Shown here piece after piece: positions 32,511-42,848 of a stretch of 64,000 nucleotides of DNA; within the stretch, counting starts at the first letter, position 1, and every line of letters starts with the position of its first letter. Location: positions 62,001 to 126,000 of the forward strand of contig JAACJO010000038.1 of assembly GCA_013368445.1 (NCBI GenBank), in the 5' to 3' direction. This DNA is from Leucocoprinus leucothites (taxonomy: Eukaryota; Basidiomycota; Agaricomycetes; Agaricales; Agaricaceae). The position numbers and the translations under genes are program-made. A model generated the notes under the pieces. That model saw only the letters and a list, made by a program, of their open reading frames with translations, had not been told where the DNA came from and searched no databases.

Positions 32511-32851
32511 GGAGTGTAGCGGTGAAGGTAGACGACGTAGTTGAGACTCACTTTTACTAGGCAGTAACTGTTATGGGATTTTGTATAAGAGTAGTAGTTG
32601 CGACTGAGAGTGTAGAATTGACTGTAGAATATTGAAGAAAATACAAGGTATTTATACTAGAATGTCCGAATAATATCTACCATATAGAGGACATTACACC
32701 ATTGTTTCGAGGTGGTAAAGGGTACAAGTAAAACATGTATCGTCCGCATGAAGTATCGGTGCGTAAACATAATGGTATCTAATAATAGAATGCATATGTC
32801 ATAATTGAGAGTGAACACTTAACATAGCAGCGTATAAACGTGCACGTGATT
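32511..32851. other. 341-bp AT-rich insert in the copia RT, unclassified
   Basis: This is non-coding sequence with no similarity to other parts of the window that I can see. It is flanked by CAACGG (32505-32510) and CAACAG (32852-32857), a possible 6-bp duplication with one mismatch that would leave the copia frame intact when removed. A solo LTR of another family is possible, but the ends are not a clean TG...CA. Confidence 0.5.
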
Positions 32852-33778
32852 CAACAGGATGCCACAGTGCTGGAGCTGCAGAAACACTTCAAATTGCACA
32901 ATTTGGGAGCTACTACATTCCTCCTCTCTGTCCAGGTCAAGCAGGACCTTGAAGCCCACACTATTTTGCTTTCCCAGTCCCACTATGTCCAGGAGCTCCT
33001 GAACAGATTCAACATGTCTGACTGCAATTCTGTGAAGACTCTGCTCTCTCCTGGCACAGAACTCTCCACACTTGTTCCCACTCCTTCCCAGTAAGAGGAA
33101 ATGCGATCCATTCCCTACCTCTCTGCTGTAGGCTCCCTGCAGTATCTAGCCACCATGACTTGCCCAGATATCGCTTATGCAGTCTCCTACCTTGGGAGAT
33201 TCAACCACAACCCTCATCCTGAGCACTGGGCTGCTATGAAGCATCTCCTGCGCTATCTGAAGGGCATGAGTGATTACAAGCTTGTTTACAAGGGCTGTGA
33301 AGCTGAGGAGCTCTTTCTGACCTACACAGATGCTTCCCATGGTGGTTGTAAGCAAACTGGTCGCTCTACAGGTGGATATGTGACTCTGGTGTGTGGTGGA
33401 GCTGTGGAATGGTCCTCCAAGTGTCAGCCCTTTGTTACTCTCTCTTCTACAGAGGCTGAGTATGTGGCTGCAGTTGAGGCTGGCAAGGAGATCATGTGGA
33501 TGAGGAACATCCTGACAGAGTTTGGCTATTCCCCTTCCTATGCCTCCACTCTCCTGATTGACAACAAGTCTGGGATTGATGTTTCCAAGAATCCTGAGCA
33601 TCATGGTCACATGAAGCACCTGGATCTGTGGTTCTACTGGCTCCGGGATGCTGTACAGTCTGCTTTCATTGCTCCAGAGTACATCCCCACCAGCCAGAAT
33701 GTGGCAGACTTGTTTACCAAGGCTGTTCAGCCCAAGATGGTGGAGTTTGCAGTTCCCATGCTAGGATTGACTCACTAG
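32852..33778 (+). pseudogene. copia RT C-terminus and RNase H (piece 6)
   Basis: This is the last part of the copia polyprotein. The RT connection (HFKLHNLGATTFLLSV, then SQSHYVQELLNRF) is followed by IPYLSAVGSLQYLATMTCPDIAYAV and RNase H with its acidic residues (LTYTDASHGG near 33325, SSTEAEYVAAVE near 33447, LLIDNKSGI near 33555). It ends NVADLFTKAV to TAG 33776. One in-frame TAA at 33092-33094 breaks it. LINE-B copy B2 is inserted just at the stop codon. Confidence 0.92.
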
Positions 33779-33793
33779 AGAGTATAGGTGCTC

Positions 33794-36104
33794 CATCCCT
33801 CCTTGACCTCTTACCACCACCATCGAAAGTTGGTGTGTTATAAGACATCTAGTTTACATTGTTATTCTACCTATTCTACATGGGTAAACAAAGATCCAAG
33901 TCTAACAAGCCTCCCTGCCAAACAACCGAGTCCGCTGAAGCCTCTGCTGATGAGCTCAACATTGCCGAGATGTCCAAGGATGAACATCTCGACCCCTATG
34001 ATGACCCCCGCAATGTCCGTGGGTTCTTTGGTCCTCCCCAGGCTGACGTTTTGTTGCCCAGTCCCTCCTCCCTGCCTGCTGCTGATGTTCCATCGCAGCC
34101 AGTAGCGCCACTCATGGCTGACGTTCCGTCGCCATCTCCAAAGCCCTTCACTGCTGGTGGACAAATGTTCTACCCCATGAAGAACCTACTCCCCCCAGCA
34201 CCGCCGTCCGCTGTCTCCTCCAGGTCAACTGAGGAGTCTGTTGAGACTCGGGCTCTTGCTGGGCTCCACTACTTCACCTGCTTCGTCAGGTCAGTCCCCC
34301 AAGGCCCCCTACCCGAGGCCACTATCACTGTACTCACTCCGACCCTTGTTGGGCTTGTTGCAGAAGTCTTCAACTGTGGCCAAGGCGACACGGCCCTCAC
34401 CAGCAAGCAAATGTGTGCCCAGGGATGGGACACATTCATGAGTTTCATCCAGGATTGTGCCACCGGAGTTCTGGAGGCTGGCCCTAATTGTATGCGCATT
34501 GTCCATGAGGCGACCCATGGATCTGCTGACAAAGCAGATCCACGTGACATTGACATGGGCTCCCCCAAGGTGCCCAAGCAAATGCCCAAGGCACCGTGGC
34601 CCACCGTGGCCCACCCCTCCCTACCGCCCAAGCCGGTACCTGCGAAGGTGCGTGCTAGTGGCAAAGCGCCCATTCAAGCGCCCCCTGCTCCTAAGGCTAG
34701 GTCTGGTGGCCAAGCCCGGCGAGCGCCCATCCCACCCTCGGCAGCTAATAAGTTGTTCACTGAGGTAGCCCGTACCCTGGCGTCTGCAGCAGCGCTTATC
34801 AAGCTAGCCCAGTCCCACCCCACCCTCGAGCCCGATCGTGTTGCTGCGATGCATCAGGCTGCCCTTGCTGATGCACCTTCTGCGAAGAAGCCCCGCATGA
34901 CCACGTCGGGCCCCACCCGATGCCAACTCTTCCTCGATTTCACTGGCAGTGCCGGTGACATCACTTATCTCCACCACAAGGCCATGCACCTTCTCAACGA
35001 CTCCCTCACTCACACAAAGAGTTCACTTCATGTTGAGAACATCGCTCGGGCGTATGACACCATCTCGTTGTACACCAATTCCATTGCCACTGATGCCAAT
35101 GCATCAGTGATCAAATCCTCCCTCTCTTCGGCCTTCACCGCCCCGTTTGAGCTGAAGACCAAGTGCCCCAGGTCCAGGTCTTACCTTAAGATCCTGGACA
35201 TCCCTTATTACACGAGTGGCATCTGCACCACTCCGCAACACGTCACCGACCGTATGCATCTGTCTCCCTTCAAGGAGACATTCACTAATGTATCCTCCAT
35301 GCGCATCATGCACAACTCCGCCAAAGCCAACACTGCCACCATTTGGGTTGACCTTTGGAATTCTCAGTCCAGCGCTAATGCTAAGCGCCTGGTCGGCAAA
35401 TACCTCAACTTCGACATTGTCCAGTCTATGATCAAGGCTGCATGCACTCACCCTGGGACCCCCCAGTGTCAACGATGCTGGCGGTGGGGCCACACTACCA
35501 CCACCTGTTGCAACCATGCGCTCAGGTGCTCACAATGTGGTGGGCCACATCGGTCCGAGAATCACTGCACCACCTCCTCCTGCTGTAAGGGATTGCCAAA
35601 GGCAAACCCCCCCATCCAGCCCACACCCGCCGGGGAACCCTGTCCCCATATCAAGTGTGTCAATTGCGGCAAGGAACATGCTGCTACTGACCACAAGTGC
35701 GCATTCTGGCACCGCTGGTTTGATCGGGATTGGCTGCAAAGTCATTCTGGTTCTGCTGGTCGGCCCCGGGCCTAGGGGGAGCTCCCTAGTGTCAATGCAT
35801 CATCCCCCATCCATTGCCAGTTGCTAGATGGGCTCCCACCAACCACAAGGCCTGCCATCAGATGCAGTGATATTGGTATATGTTTCATTCCTTGTATTTT
35901 GTTACATGCCTAGCCCCCTTCTGCTGTCATTTCGTGTATTGTCTCAGACAGGACTATTATATATTCCCGGTTGTTTACTCCTGTGTAGTTGGTAGCAGTA
36001 TCGGTTCCCTGTAGTAGATAGTTGGGCATGGACTGCTATTGTGCACCATGTTATAAATTTGGACCCCTTTGGGGTCCACTGACCTTAAAAAAAAAAAAAA
36101 AAAA
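33794..36104 (+). mobile_element. LINE-B copy B2: complete ORF1-only retroelement
   Basis: This is the second complete B element, about 2.3 kb, with TSD GAGAGTATAGGTG (33778-33790 and 36105-36117) and A18 (36087-36104). Three extra bases (CTC) lie between the left TSD and the usual CATCCCTCC 5' end. The 3' end differs from B1 by a perfect GGACCCC/GGGGTCC hairpin (36061-36077) next to the tail. Confidence 0.95.
33880..35775 (+). CDS. LINE-B ORF1 protein, intact (631 aa)
   Basis: This is the full gag-like frame from the ATG at 33880 (MGKQRSKSNK) to the TAG at 35773. Same order as B1: ESAEASADELNI and NVRGFFGPPQAD at the N-terminus, a Pro/Ala-rich middle, globular RSYLKILDIPYY to WVDLWNSQSS, and three knuckles (CQRCWRWGHTTTTC, CSQCGGPHRSENH, CVNCGKEHAATDHKC). 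A central segment (about residues 115-205) differs strongly from B1 while both ends are close, so B1 and B2 belong to different subfamilies or recombined. That two copies at different positions stay open suggests recent activity. Confidence 0.93.
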   Translation: MGKQRSKSNKPPCQTTESAEASADELNIAEMSKDEHLDPYDDPRNVRGFFGPPQADVLLPSPSSLPAADVPSQPVAPLMADVPSPSPKPFTAGGQMFYPMKNLLPPAPPSAVSSRSTEESVETRALAGLHYFTCFVRSVPQGPLPEATITVLTPTLVGLVAEVFNCGQGDTALTSKQMCAQGWDTFMSFIQDCATGVLEAGPNCMRIVHEATHGSADKADPRDIDMGSPKVPKQMPKAPWPTVAHPSLPPKPVPAKVRASGKAPIQAPPAPKARSGGQARRAPIPPSAANKLFTEVARTLASAAALIKLAQSHPTLEPDRVAAMHQAALADAPSAKKPRMTTSGPTRCQLFLDFTGSAGDITYLHHKAMHLLNDSLTHTKSSLHVENIARAYDTISLYTNSIATDANASVIKSSLSSAFTAPFELKTKCPRSRSYLKILDIPYYTSGICTTPQHVTDRMHLSPFKETFTNVSSMRIMHNSAKANTATIWVDLWNSQSSANAKRLVGKYLNFDIVQSMIKAACTHPGTPQCQRCWRWGHTTTTCCNHALRCSQCGGPHRSENHCTTSSCCKGLPKANPPIQPTPAGEPCPHIKCVNCGKEHAATDHKCAFWHRWFDRDWLQSHSGSAGRPRA

Positions 36105-36156
36105 GAGAGTATAGGTGTTGATTTTGGTGTTTCCGATGACTTGTGGACTTGTCAGA

Positions 36157-36167
36157 TCAAGGGGGTG
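36157..36167 (+). promoter_or_regulatory. copia polypurine tract
   Basis: The sequence ATCAAGGGGGTG lies directly before the TGTCAG start of the 3' LTR. It is the expected primer site for plus-strand DNA synthesis and confirms that this LTR belongs to the dispersed copia. Confidence 0.75.
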
Positions 36168-36418
36168 TGTCAGATGTGCTCTGGACAGTCTACAAGTATT
36201 TGTGATTGATTTGTTGATATGTGAAGTTAGAGTAGATGCAGAGCTTGCTTAGTCAGTTGTAGATCACCTGACTGGATGTTCAACTCTCCTGTGGATGCTT
36301 TCTTGACTCTCAGTCATTTACAGTTGTCCACAGATTTCTGTGTGAGTTGTGAGCTTCCTGGGTGATTTCTCTGGTTTTTAGGACCTCCTACATGTCCCCT
36401 GTGCATCACCTTCTAACA
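36168..36418 (+). repeat. copia 3' LTR (251 bp)
   Basis: It runs TGTCAGATGTGC to CACCTTCTAACA. It lacks a 51-bp unit between two GTCATTTACAGTTGTCCACAG repeats that is present in the 302-bp LTR at 16879. It marks the right end of the copia; LINE-A (A8) resumes at 36419. Confidence 0.9.
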
Positions 36419-38909
36419 GTGTCATGGGCATCGGATAGGAACGTGTTCCACATAAACTGGGTGGATTGACCTATAAGGTAATGAGAGAAGAAGTTCACAA
36501 GTTCTGGGGCGAACCCCTGGCGTTGTAGGATGTTAGTAAGAATCTCATAGTTCAGGGAGGGGAAGAATTGGGTGATATTGAAGGCACAAACACTAGTGAT
36601 CATACCTTTAGCCCATCTGGCTCGAATAATGTGGGTAAGGAATACTCCTGCATCCTCAGTAGAACATTGGATCACTCCACCCATTTGGTTGGGGTGAAGA
36701 ACTTCTAGAGATACTGTTTCATACTGCATGCGTCGCATGATCATCTTCTCAATTAGTTTTCCTAGAGTGTTTAGTAGGACAATAGGACAAAATGCTTTCA
36801 GGGTATCATAGGCTGGTTTATTCAGCTTAGGTATGATGATAGAGACCAAGTCCTTGAAGTGACTCGGCCAATGAGAGAGACGTATGCATGCATTAGCAAT
36901 GAGTAATATGTTCTTGAGGCAATCGTTATGAGCAACAATAGACTTCAGATGTCTTCAGGAGATGTGATCAGGCCCGGGTGCTGAGGAGTTAGTACATGAA
37001 GAGAGAGATTCAGTGAGTTCAAGGGTGGAGAAATTAGCCCAGGAGCAGGTAGGGAGGGATTTCATTTCATTTAAAATGTTAGGGCTTACCAGTTGACTGG
37101 ATGCTGAATTATATGATGAATGGAGTGCATTCCACAAGTTCAGGAGATCATTACAGGGTCGCCCTTGATAGCAAATGCCCTTGATGGCAGGGAGTTTGTG
37201 TTGTTTGACCCATTCCATGAGATCCCAGGGTTGTTTGTTGGTTGATGCAATCTCATGAATGCATTCGTCAAAGAAAGAACATTTGGTGGCTCGAGTAGCT
37301 GCTCTGAATGCCTGCCAATCTTTGCGATCCTTTGTTCTTCTGTAAGTGAGAAGAGTCTCAGAACAGTGGGGGGACCACCATTCCTTCGACCTGTTAGTAA
37401 TCCATACAGTTTTAGAGTCCGTATTCCACGATTCAGAGAAGATTCGAGAGATAGAGTCAGAGATATTGTTCAGACAAGCAGTAGACTGAATGTTTGAACA
37501 ATCAAGAGCCATGCTCCTATTGGAGCTTATCATGAGAGGTTCTTCCCCCTCGAGCACAAGTCCTGTTGTTGTGGCCATCGCCTGGAAACATGCCATCATA
37601 TCCTGTGTTACTGCCCCCTCTATCCCTTCTGCACTCAATGGGTGCAATGCACTTTTCCTCAGTACAAGTTCCTCGTCAAGTTCTTGAAAATTGTCAAGTT
37701 CTTGAAAAAGAACCCGGCCGCTTTTGCCTTCACCAATCATGACATGCGTCCACTGCTGCCTCAAGCTCCTGTGCCCACCAAACCAAATGAAGGTGAACTA
37801 TATTCTTTCATTTCATCTCTTCTCTTTTCCTTTGAGTCCGATCTCTGTGTATGACACCTTGTTCAATAGTCTCTACTGAGTCTTATCTATGTTGCTGGAC
37901 TAATCATGTATAGTCTCTGTCTTAAGCGGTCTTCGACCGCTTTGTGTACCCCAGCTTGCTGTAGTGTACCATCTGTTTGTACTATTTAGTTGAAAGCAGA
38001 CTGCAATTGAGCACTGCTATATAAATTCATTGATTTTAAAAAAATAAAATAAAATAAAATAAAAAAACAATCAAGAGCCACTAGATGCTCTGAGACCTGG
38101 GAAATGAAAGTGGTCTCTTCATCACTATCTTTTGGCAGTACACATTTTTTATAATTAATATAATCCAGGCAAATTGGAAGGTCAATAATCAAAGGAGCAT
38201 GATCCGAAGGTAGTCTCGAATTAACATCAATGATGTGGGGAGTAGAGTTATTGGCACAGAATATTAGATCAATAACTGAGTTGTCATGATCTCTTATGGG
38301 AGAAAAATGGGTTGGAGAGAAGTTAGTCGGTGTAGACCTTGTAAGATTGAAGCATTCCACTAGCTCTGTTAGAGTTATGGTGGATTGAGGGGTGTGGGAT
38401 ATTGAGGGATCCCACTCTGGAGAGCGACAGTTAAAGTCGCCTCCCATATATACGATATTTGGGATGTCAATGAAGTTTGATGAGAGAAAGTTGATCACTG
38501 ACAAGGACGAGTTAGAATATATGTTTAGCAGATGGATATAGTTACCCTGGTTGAATAGTCCCAAGATTTGTATGTCATGATGGTTGACCTACTCCTGTCG
38601 AAGGATGGGTCTCATGCGAAGTAGTTGTCTGTGAACATAAGTCAGAGTATGGAGTCAAGGGTCGTTAGGCTTAGTAGGGTGGACCATACACAGCCACTCG
38701 GGGTGAAGAGGAGCACCTATGACATCATCCCCTTCAGGGCTAGTCGTAGAAGGTGCTTTTCAGATATGATTCCAAGGAGGTTCCTGTAGAAAAAAGATGT
38801 CAAAGTCCAACTTTTTGGACTCAAGAATAGTGTCAACCAGGGCATAAGATCGTCCCATGTTTTGTGAATAGATATGAAAAGAAGAAATAGGATTGTTCTT
38901 ACCAGACAT
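36419..38909 (-). pseudogene. LINE-A ORF2, endonuclease to RT middle (copy A8), split by A9
   Basis: This is ORF2 from the ATG at 38909 through the endonuclease (YMGGDFNCRSPEWD, SDHAPLIID) and, beyond A9, the linker and RT (LLNTLGKLIEKM, CAFNITQFFPSLNY). The Asp of CAFDI is changed to Asn here. The Trp after GPDHIS is TGA at about 36958. The codon after HYLIG is CAA (36466-36468). It is not functional. Confidence 0.88.
37511..38065 (+). mobile_element. LINE-A copy A9, 555-bp 3' fragment
   Basis: This is a 5'-truncated plus-strand copy: ORF2 tail from HAPIGAYHERFFPLE, 3' UTR, and an A-rich tail with TAAA repeats. It contains a 21-bp tandem duplication around TCAAGTTCTTGAAAA (37677-37710). The 14-bp TSD is clear. 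Confidence 0.93.
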
Positions 38910-38911
38910 AT

Positions 38912-41665
38912 TTAAACTGCAACTCCGCTGCCAGAGTGATTGGAATTAGCGCAGACAGCACGTGCAGTGTGTGACTCGGCAGCTTTATTAGAGTGCCAGG
39001 TCCAGTCAAACCTGTTTCTCCAAAATGGACATTTGGTGTCGTTAGCATGATGATCGCCTCTGCAGTTGAGGCATTTAAAGTTCTCGAGATGAGGACATGG
39101 GATACCATCGGGAGTGGCGTCACAAAGGGGGTTTGATTTAGGATTGGCCTTACAACACCAGGCCATGGATTGGTGGTTCTCAACACAATGAGGGCCACCA
39201 CAGATTTGACAGTGTGCGCCAAGGGCATAGCATGCATGAGTGGGGTGACCCCACTGCCAGCAATTCCTACACTGTGCCACACCCGGATGCATACTGGTTG
39301 CATGGATGGTGCCGATATGATGACCAAAGTTGATAGTTCGGTTAACCAATGTCTTGGCCTTGGTACTGTTTTGGGAGTCCCAGATGTCAAACCACACCAC
39401 AGCTGTGTCAGACTTAGGGGAAGCTTTCATGATGCAAGGATGAGCAGCAAGGATAACATTCTTGAAGAGCGGTGATTGGCCAAGGGCCTGCTCCACAAAA
39501 GCGAGGGAGAGAGGGTTGGAGGAATTGGCTACCCAATAGGGGATGCTGACAATTTTAAGGAAGGATTTGGATTGTGGGAGACAGGGCTCAATAGGAATGG
39601 CATCTCCTAATTGCCAGGCTTTTTTCAGCCAAGATTTAATGGTATTGAGATCATTGGGAGTGGCAACTCCCAAGGTGGCAATGGAGATGCCGTTGTACGA
39701 TTCGCAGACAGATTTGATGTGAAGTTTGGATTGAGCAGCAATAAGACCGTGATTACAAAATTCAGCTTCCTTGTTGAAATCTTTGATTCAGTCAGTGATG
39801 ATGTTTCCCTCGAAAGGGATGAGAACTTGATGACGGGTGGGCCCATGTGTTGTCATTTTGGGTTTAGCGTGTTGAGCACCTGTGGTTGTAGGTTTGGGGG
39901 CCTGAGGTTGGGCACTCCCAAAACCTGCCTTGTACATAGCAAGGACTTTGTTGTAGGATAGTTCAGGGAAGGCAAGTATCATTTCTCGCATCTTAACCCC
40001 ATCAATGTTGGAGGAGTGAGAAGAGAAAGTCACCAGCTGGACACCCCATCAGGCAGCATCAGCGAATAACACATTCTTCTTGTTAAAATGTTCCGTAAGG
40101 GGTTTGGTGGATGCCTTACGGTCAGAAGGGGGAATGGGGGGCAGCATATCAGAGGTGCCCTTGGGATTAGGTTTTGATGGCTGAGCCTGGCCATCAGAAG
40201 AAGGGAGCCCAACTGAACTCTCGAAGTTTCCATTCCCGTTCCTTGGAGTCACGTGATTGGAAGGTGGAGGGGGGGCCTTGGAGATGCAAATAGGGCTGGC
40301 TGGTTTGGAAGATGCAATGTCATTCCTTGCCTTCTGGAAGCCTGACACAGACAAAACGTCACGTGCCTTATCAGAAGATGAAACATCATTCTGGGGGAGA
40401 GGAAGGGTGCCCTCAACAGGAGGGGCTTGGTCGATGTTCATGTGGTCATCATTGATATGAGCTATAGGGTTAGTTTGCCCAACGACAATGCCAGGTGGAA
40501 ATAGGGGGGTAGGGATTATAGACGGAGAAGGTTTATGTGCCTTTTTTCCCTTCCCTTTGCCCTTAGGAGGGGGGGAAGAGTCTGTCATGGGAATGTTGGA
40601 AGGAGGGCTGTAGTAATACCTCAATGCTTCAGTGATCATGAGTCTACTTTCACCATTGATGGGTAAGTGGTCCCATCCTGACTCAAACATAGTTGTGAGC
40701 AAACAATAAATTGGTTCCCCCATTTGGGGAAACCTTGGGTCTTTCTCACTGGGCCACAATCCAAGAGCAGTGCGATGTTTGAAAAAGTTTGTAACATATT
40801 TAAGCACCTCAAGCACTTTGAAGGCAGCTTCACCGATAATAACAGTTTCTTCGGTGGCTGTGTTTGATGGATCCTTTAGATCTGGAAGATGTGGCTGTGC
40901 AGGCTTAGGCTCCTGCGGCTGTGTAGTGATGTCGTCAGTGACACCATGTGTGACGTCATGTATGACGACATTAGTATTGGATAATCCAGCAAAGAAAGTA
41001 GCTGGGGTGCCAGATGGCACAGCATTTGCTGACTCAGCGGATCCATGGATCGCATGAGGCAGCCTTGAGGTGGGTGGGGGTCCAAAGAACTGAGTGGCAG
41101 GTTCCCCATTCTTGAGAATCCCATCCTCTAAGTCACTCCATGCATCCCCGTGAGAGTTCAGATTGAGAGGATCAGGAAGATTTAACTCACCTAGGAATCC
41201 CTTACCAAACGGTCAGAAAGGAATAGGTGACTTGAAGCCATCATATGCGGCTCATCAACGCAGTTCTTGAGATGGCTTTAGGTGTGGTGTCCAATCCTCG
41301 ACAGACGTCACAAGCATGGGCTCGCTTGGTACGCAATGAGGGAGGGGGGGGAGTTCTAAGGGAAGAATGTGATGCTGCACGGGAGAGTGCAACAGGAGTG
41401 TTTATAGGGGAGGGAGGGGTTGAAGATTCAGATGAGTCCGAGTCACTCTCACCACTTCCTTCTTCATCAGAACCAGCTCTGGATGGAGCAGCAGACTTGG
41501 CATCATCATGAACAGAGTGCCTAATAGCTTTGACAGAGAGCACAGGCAATTCAGAACAGTCGCACTTGTAGGTTGAGATACGTGTTTCAGTGTTGGTGAT
41601 GTTCATAGGTCTGAAGACAGCAGAGGGGTACCCTTAAGGTCCACCCAATGCGATGGTGCAGTCAT
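38912..41665 (-). pseudogene. LINE-A ORF1 (copy A8)
   Basis: This is full-length ORF1 in minus orientation with the domain order of A3, from the conserved MTAP start near 41665 to the TAA at 38912. Lesions: a deletion near 41610 (SSDP region) that shifts the frame, a shift near 41230, stops near 40045, and TGA at 39788-39790 in the Asp-Arg-Ile codon block, the same codon that is TGA in A1. The C-terminal knuckles (CRNCWQWGHPTHAC, CQICGGPHCVENH, CLNCRGDHHANDTKC) are intact. Confidence 0.88.
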
Positions 41666-41744
41666 AACAGTGGTATTTGTAGTCAATGTAGTAGTAGACA
41701 CCATCAAAGAAATCGATGATGGTGGTAAGAGGGAAAGGAGGATG

Positions 41745-42768
41745 TTTGCACCTTCTAACACTCCTCTCCATCAACTACTCCTTCCCTCCAAGACATGGCC
41801 ACCAGGTTCATCACCCTGGCTGAAGTCTTCTCTCAGCCTAAGTGGGGCAACCTGCCAGCTGACCCTGAGGATCCCAACAACCAGAGAACAGTCGCTGAGG
41901 CACTCTGCACTCTCTTTGCCAACCCCCAAGGCAACATAGACACTGATATGAGGGACATGACACCTGGTCCTGGGCAGGCCCTTGTGCCCACCCAGCCTGC
42001 ACCCCCTCCCCCCTCCTCCTCCAGACCTGCAGCACCCTGTATGCCCAGGGCCACTGACCCGGCCCCTCCCCTGAGGGCTAGGACAGCTGGACAGGGATCC
42101 TCCACTGTGCCTCCCAAGCCAGCCAATAAGGGCAAACACCCTGCTAGGTCTGCTAATGTCTCCATGATGGAGGCTACTCTTAACCCCAAGTTGACCCCTG
42201 CCAAGCACTCTTTCGCTCAGGTGGTGGTAACCTCTTCTTCCTGTGCAGTGCTGAAGGCCCAGCAGGGCTCTGGGGACTTGTCCCTGGTTCTGCTTGCTTG
42301 TGCCTTCCCTCACCTCTCCCCTGACAAGCTCCTTCACCTTCACAAGCAAGGATCATTACCCAGTGGCAGGGCAGACAACTTCCCCAGGAAGTGTCCTTGC
42401 ACCACTACCTCAGGGCCATCCCATAAGGTGGTCCTCCTTACAACTGACAATTCCTCATTGCAGTTGAACCCTGATGAGGCAATGTGCCAAGTCAACCATT
42501 ACCTCTCCAAGAAGAAGAACCATCTTTGCCTTCAGAGCAGTATCATCACCTATCATGGATGGTCTTTCCAGACCAATGTTGTTCCCAATCCTGCTCAGCT
42601 GGAACTCATTTGCAAGGACTTCACTCAGTGTGTCTGGCCTACAGTCAACTGCCAGGTTAACATGGCCATCCCCCAGTCACAATCTTTCCTCAAGATTGTC
42701 AACATCCTGCACTTCACCTCTAGTGGTACTACAACAGGTGCTAACATCATGGAAGAGGCAATGCATCA
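41745..42768 (+). pseudogene. LINE-D ORF1, N-terminal part (copy D1)
   Basis: This is a gag-like ORF from the ATG at 41795 (MATRFITLAEVFSQPKWG). It is Pro/Ala-rich (APPPPSSSRPAAPC), followed by SLVLLACAFPHLSPDKLLHLHKQG, which parallels the LAFPELSYDKVLAMYKAG block of LINE-A. A globular QSQSFLKIVNILHFTSSG region follows. The frame is open until B3 splits it at 42768. The 5' end of its element is not seen: the 16 bp at 41745-41760 end in CACCTTCTAACA, identical to the copia LTR end. The rest of the ORF is at 51708-51998. Confidence 0.85.
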
Positions 42769-42848
42769 TCCCTCCTTGTCCTCTTACCACCACCATTGAA
42801 AGTTGGTGTTTGTTCTAAGGCATTCTTACATTGTCTATCTATATTACT

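Larger units (their letters stand above)
36419..41744 (-). mobile_element. LINE-A copy A8, host of the copia and of A9
   Basis: This is a minus-strand LINE-A from the RT middle (SDAHDT next to the copia LTR) to a full 5' end at about 41744. Its 3' part must lie beyond the left end of the copia, outside the window. A9 is inserted in the endonuclease/linker part (TSD AACAATCAAGAGCC, 37497-37510 and 38066-38079). Confidence 0.9.

Noticed and set aside
32808..32830. Inverted reading of the 341-bp insert as a TG...CA solo LTR
   Set aside because: Neither orientation gives TG...CA ends with matching 5-bp flanks.
41749..41760. CACCTTCTAACA beside the A8 5' end as a copia LTR remnant
   Set aside because: Only 12 bp match the LTR end and nothing upstream can be tested, because A8 occupies it. 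It is noted but not called.
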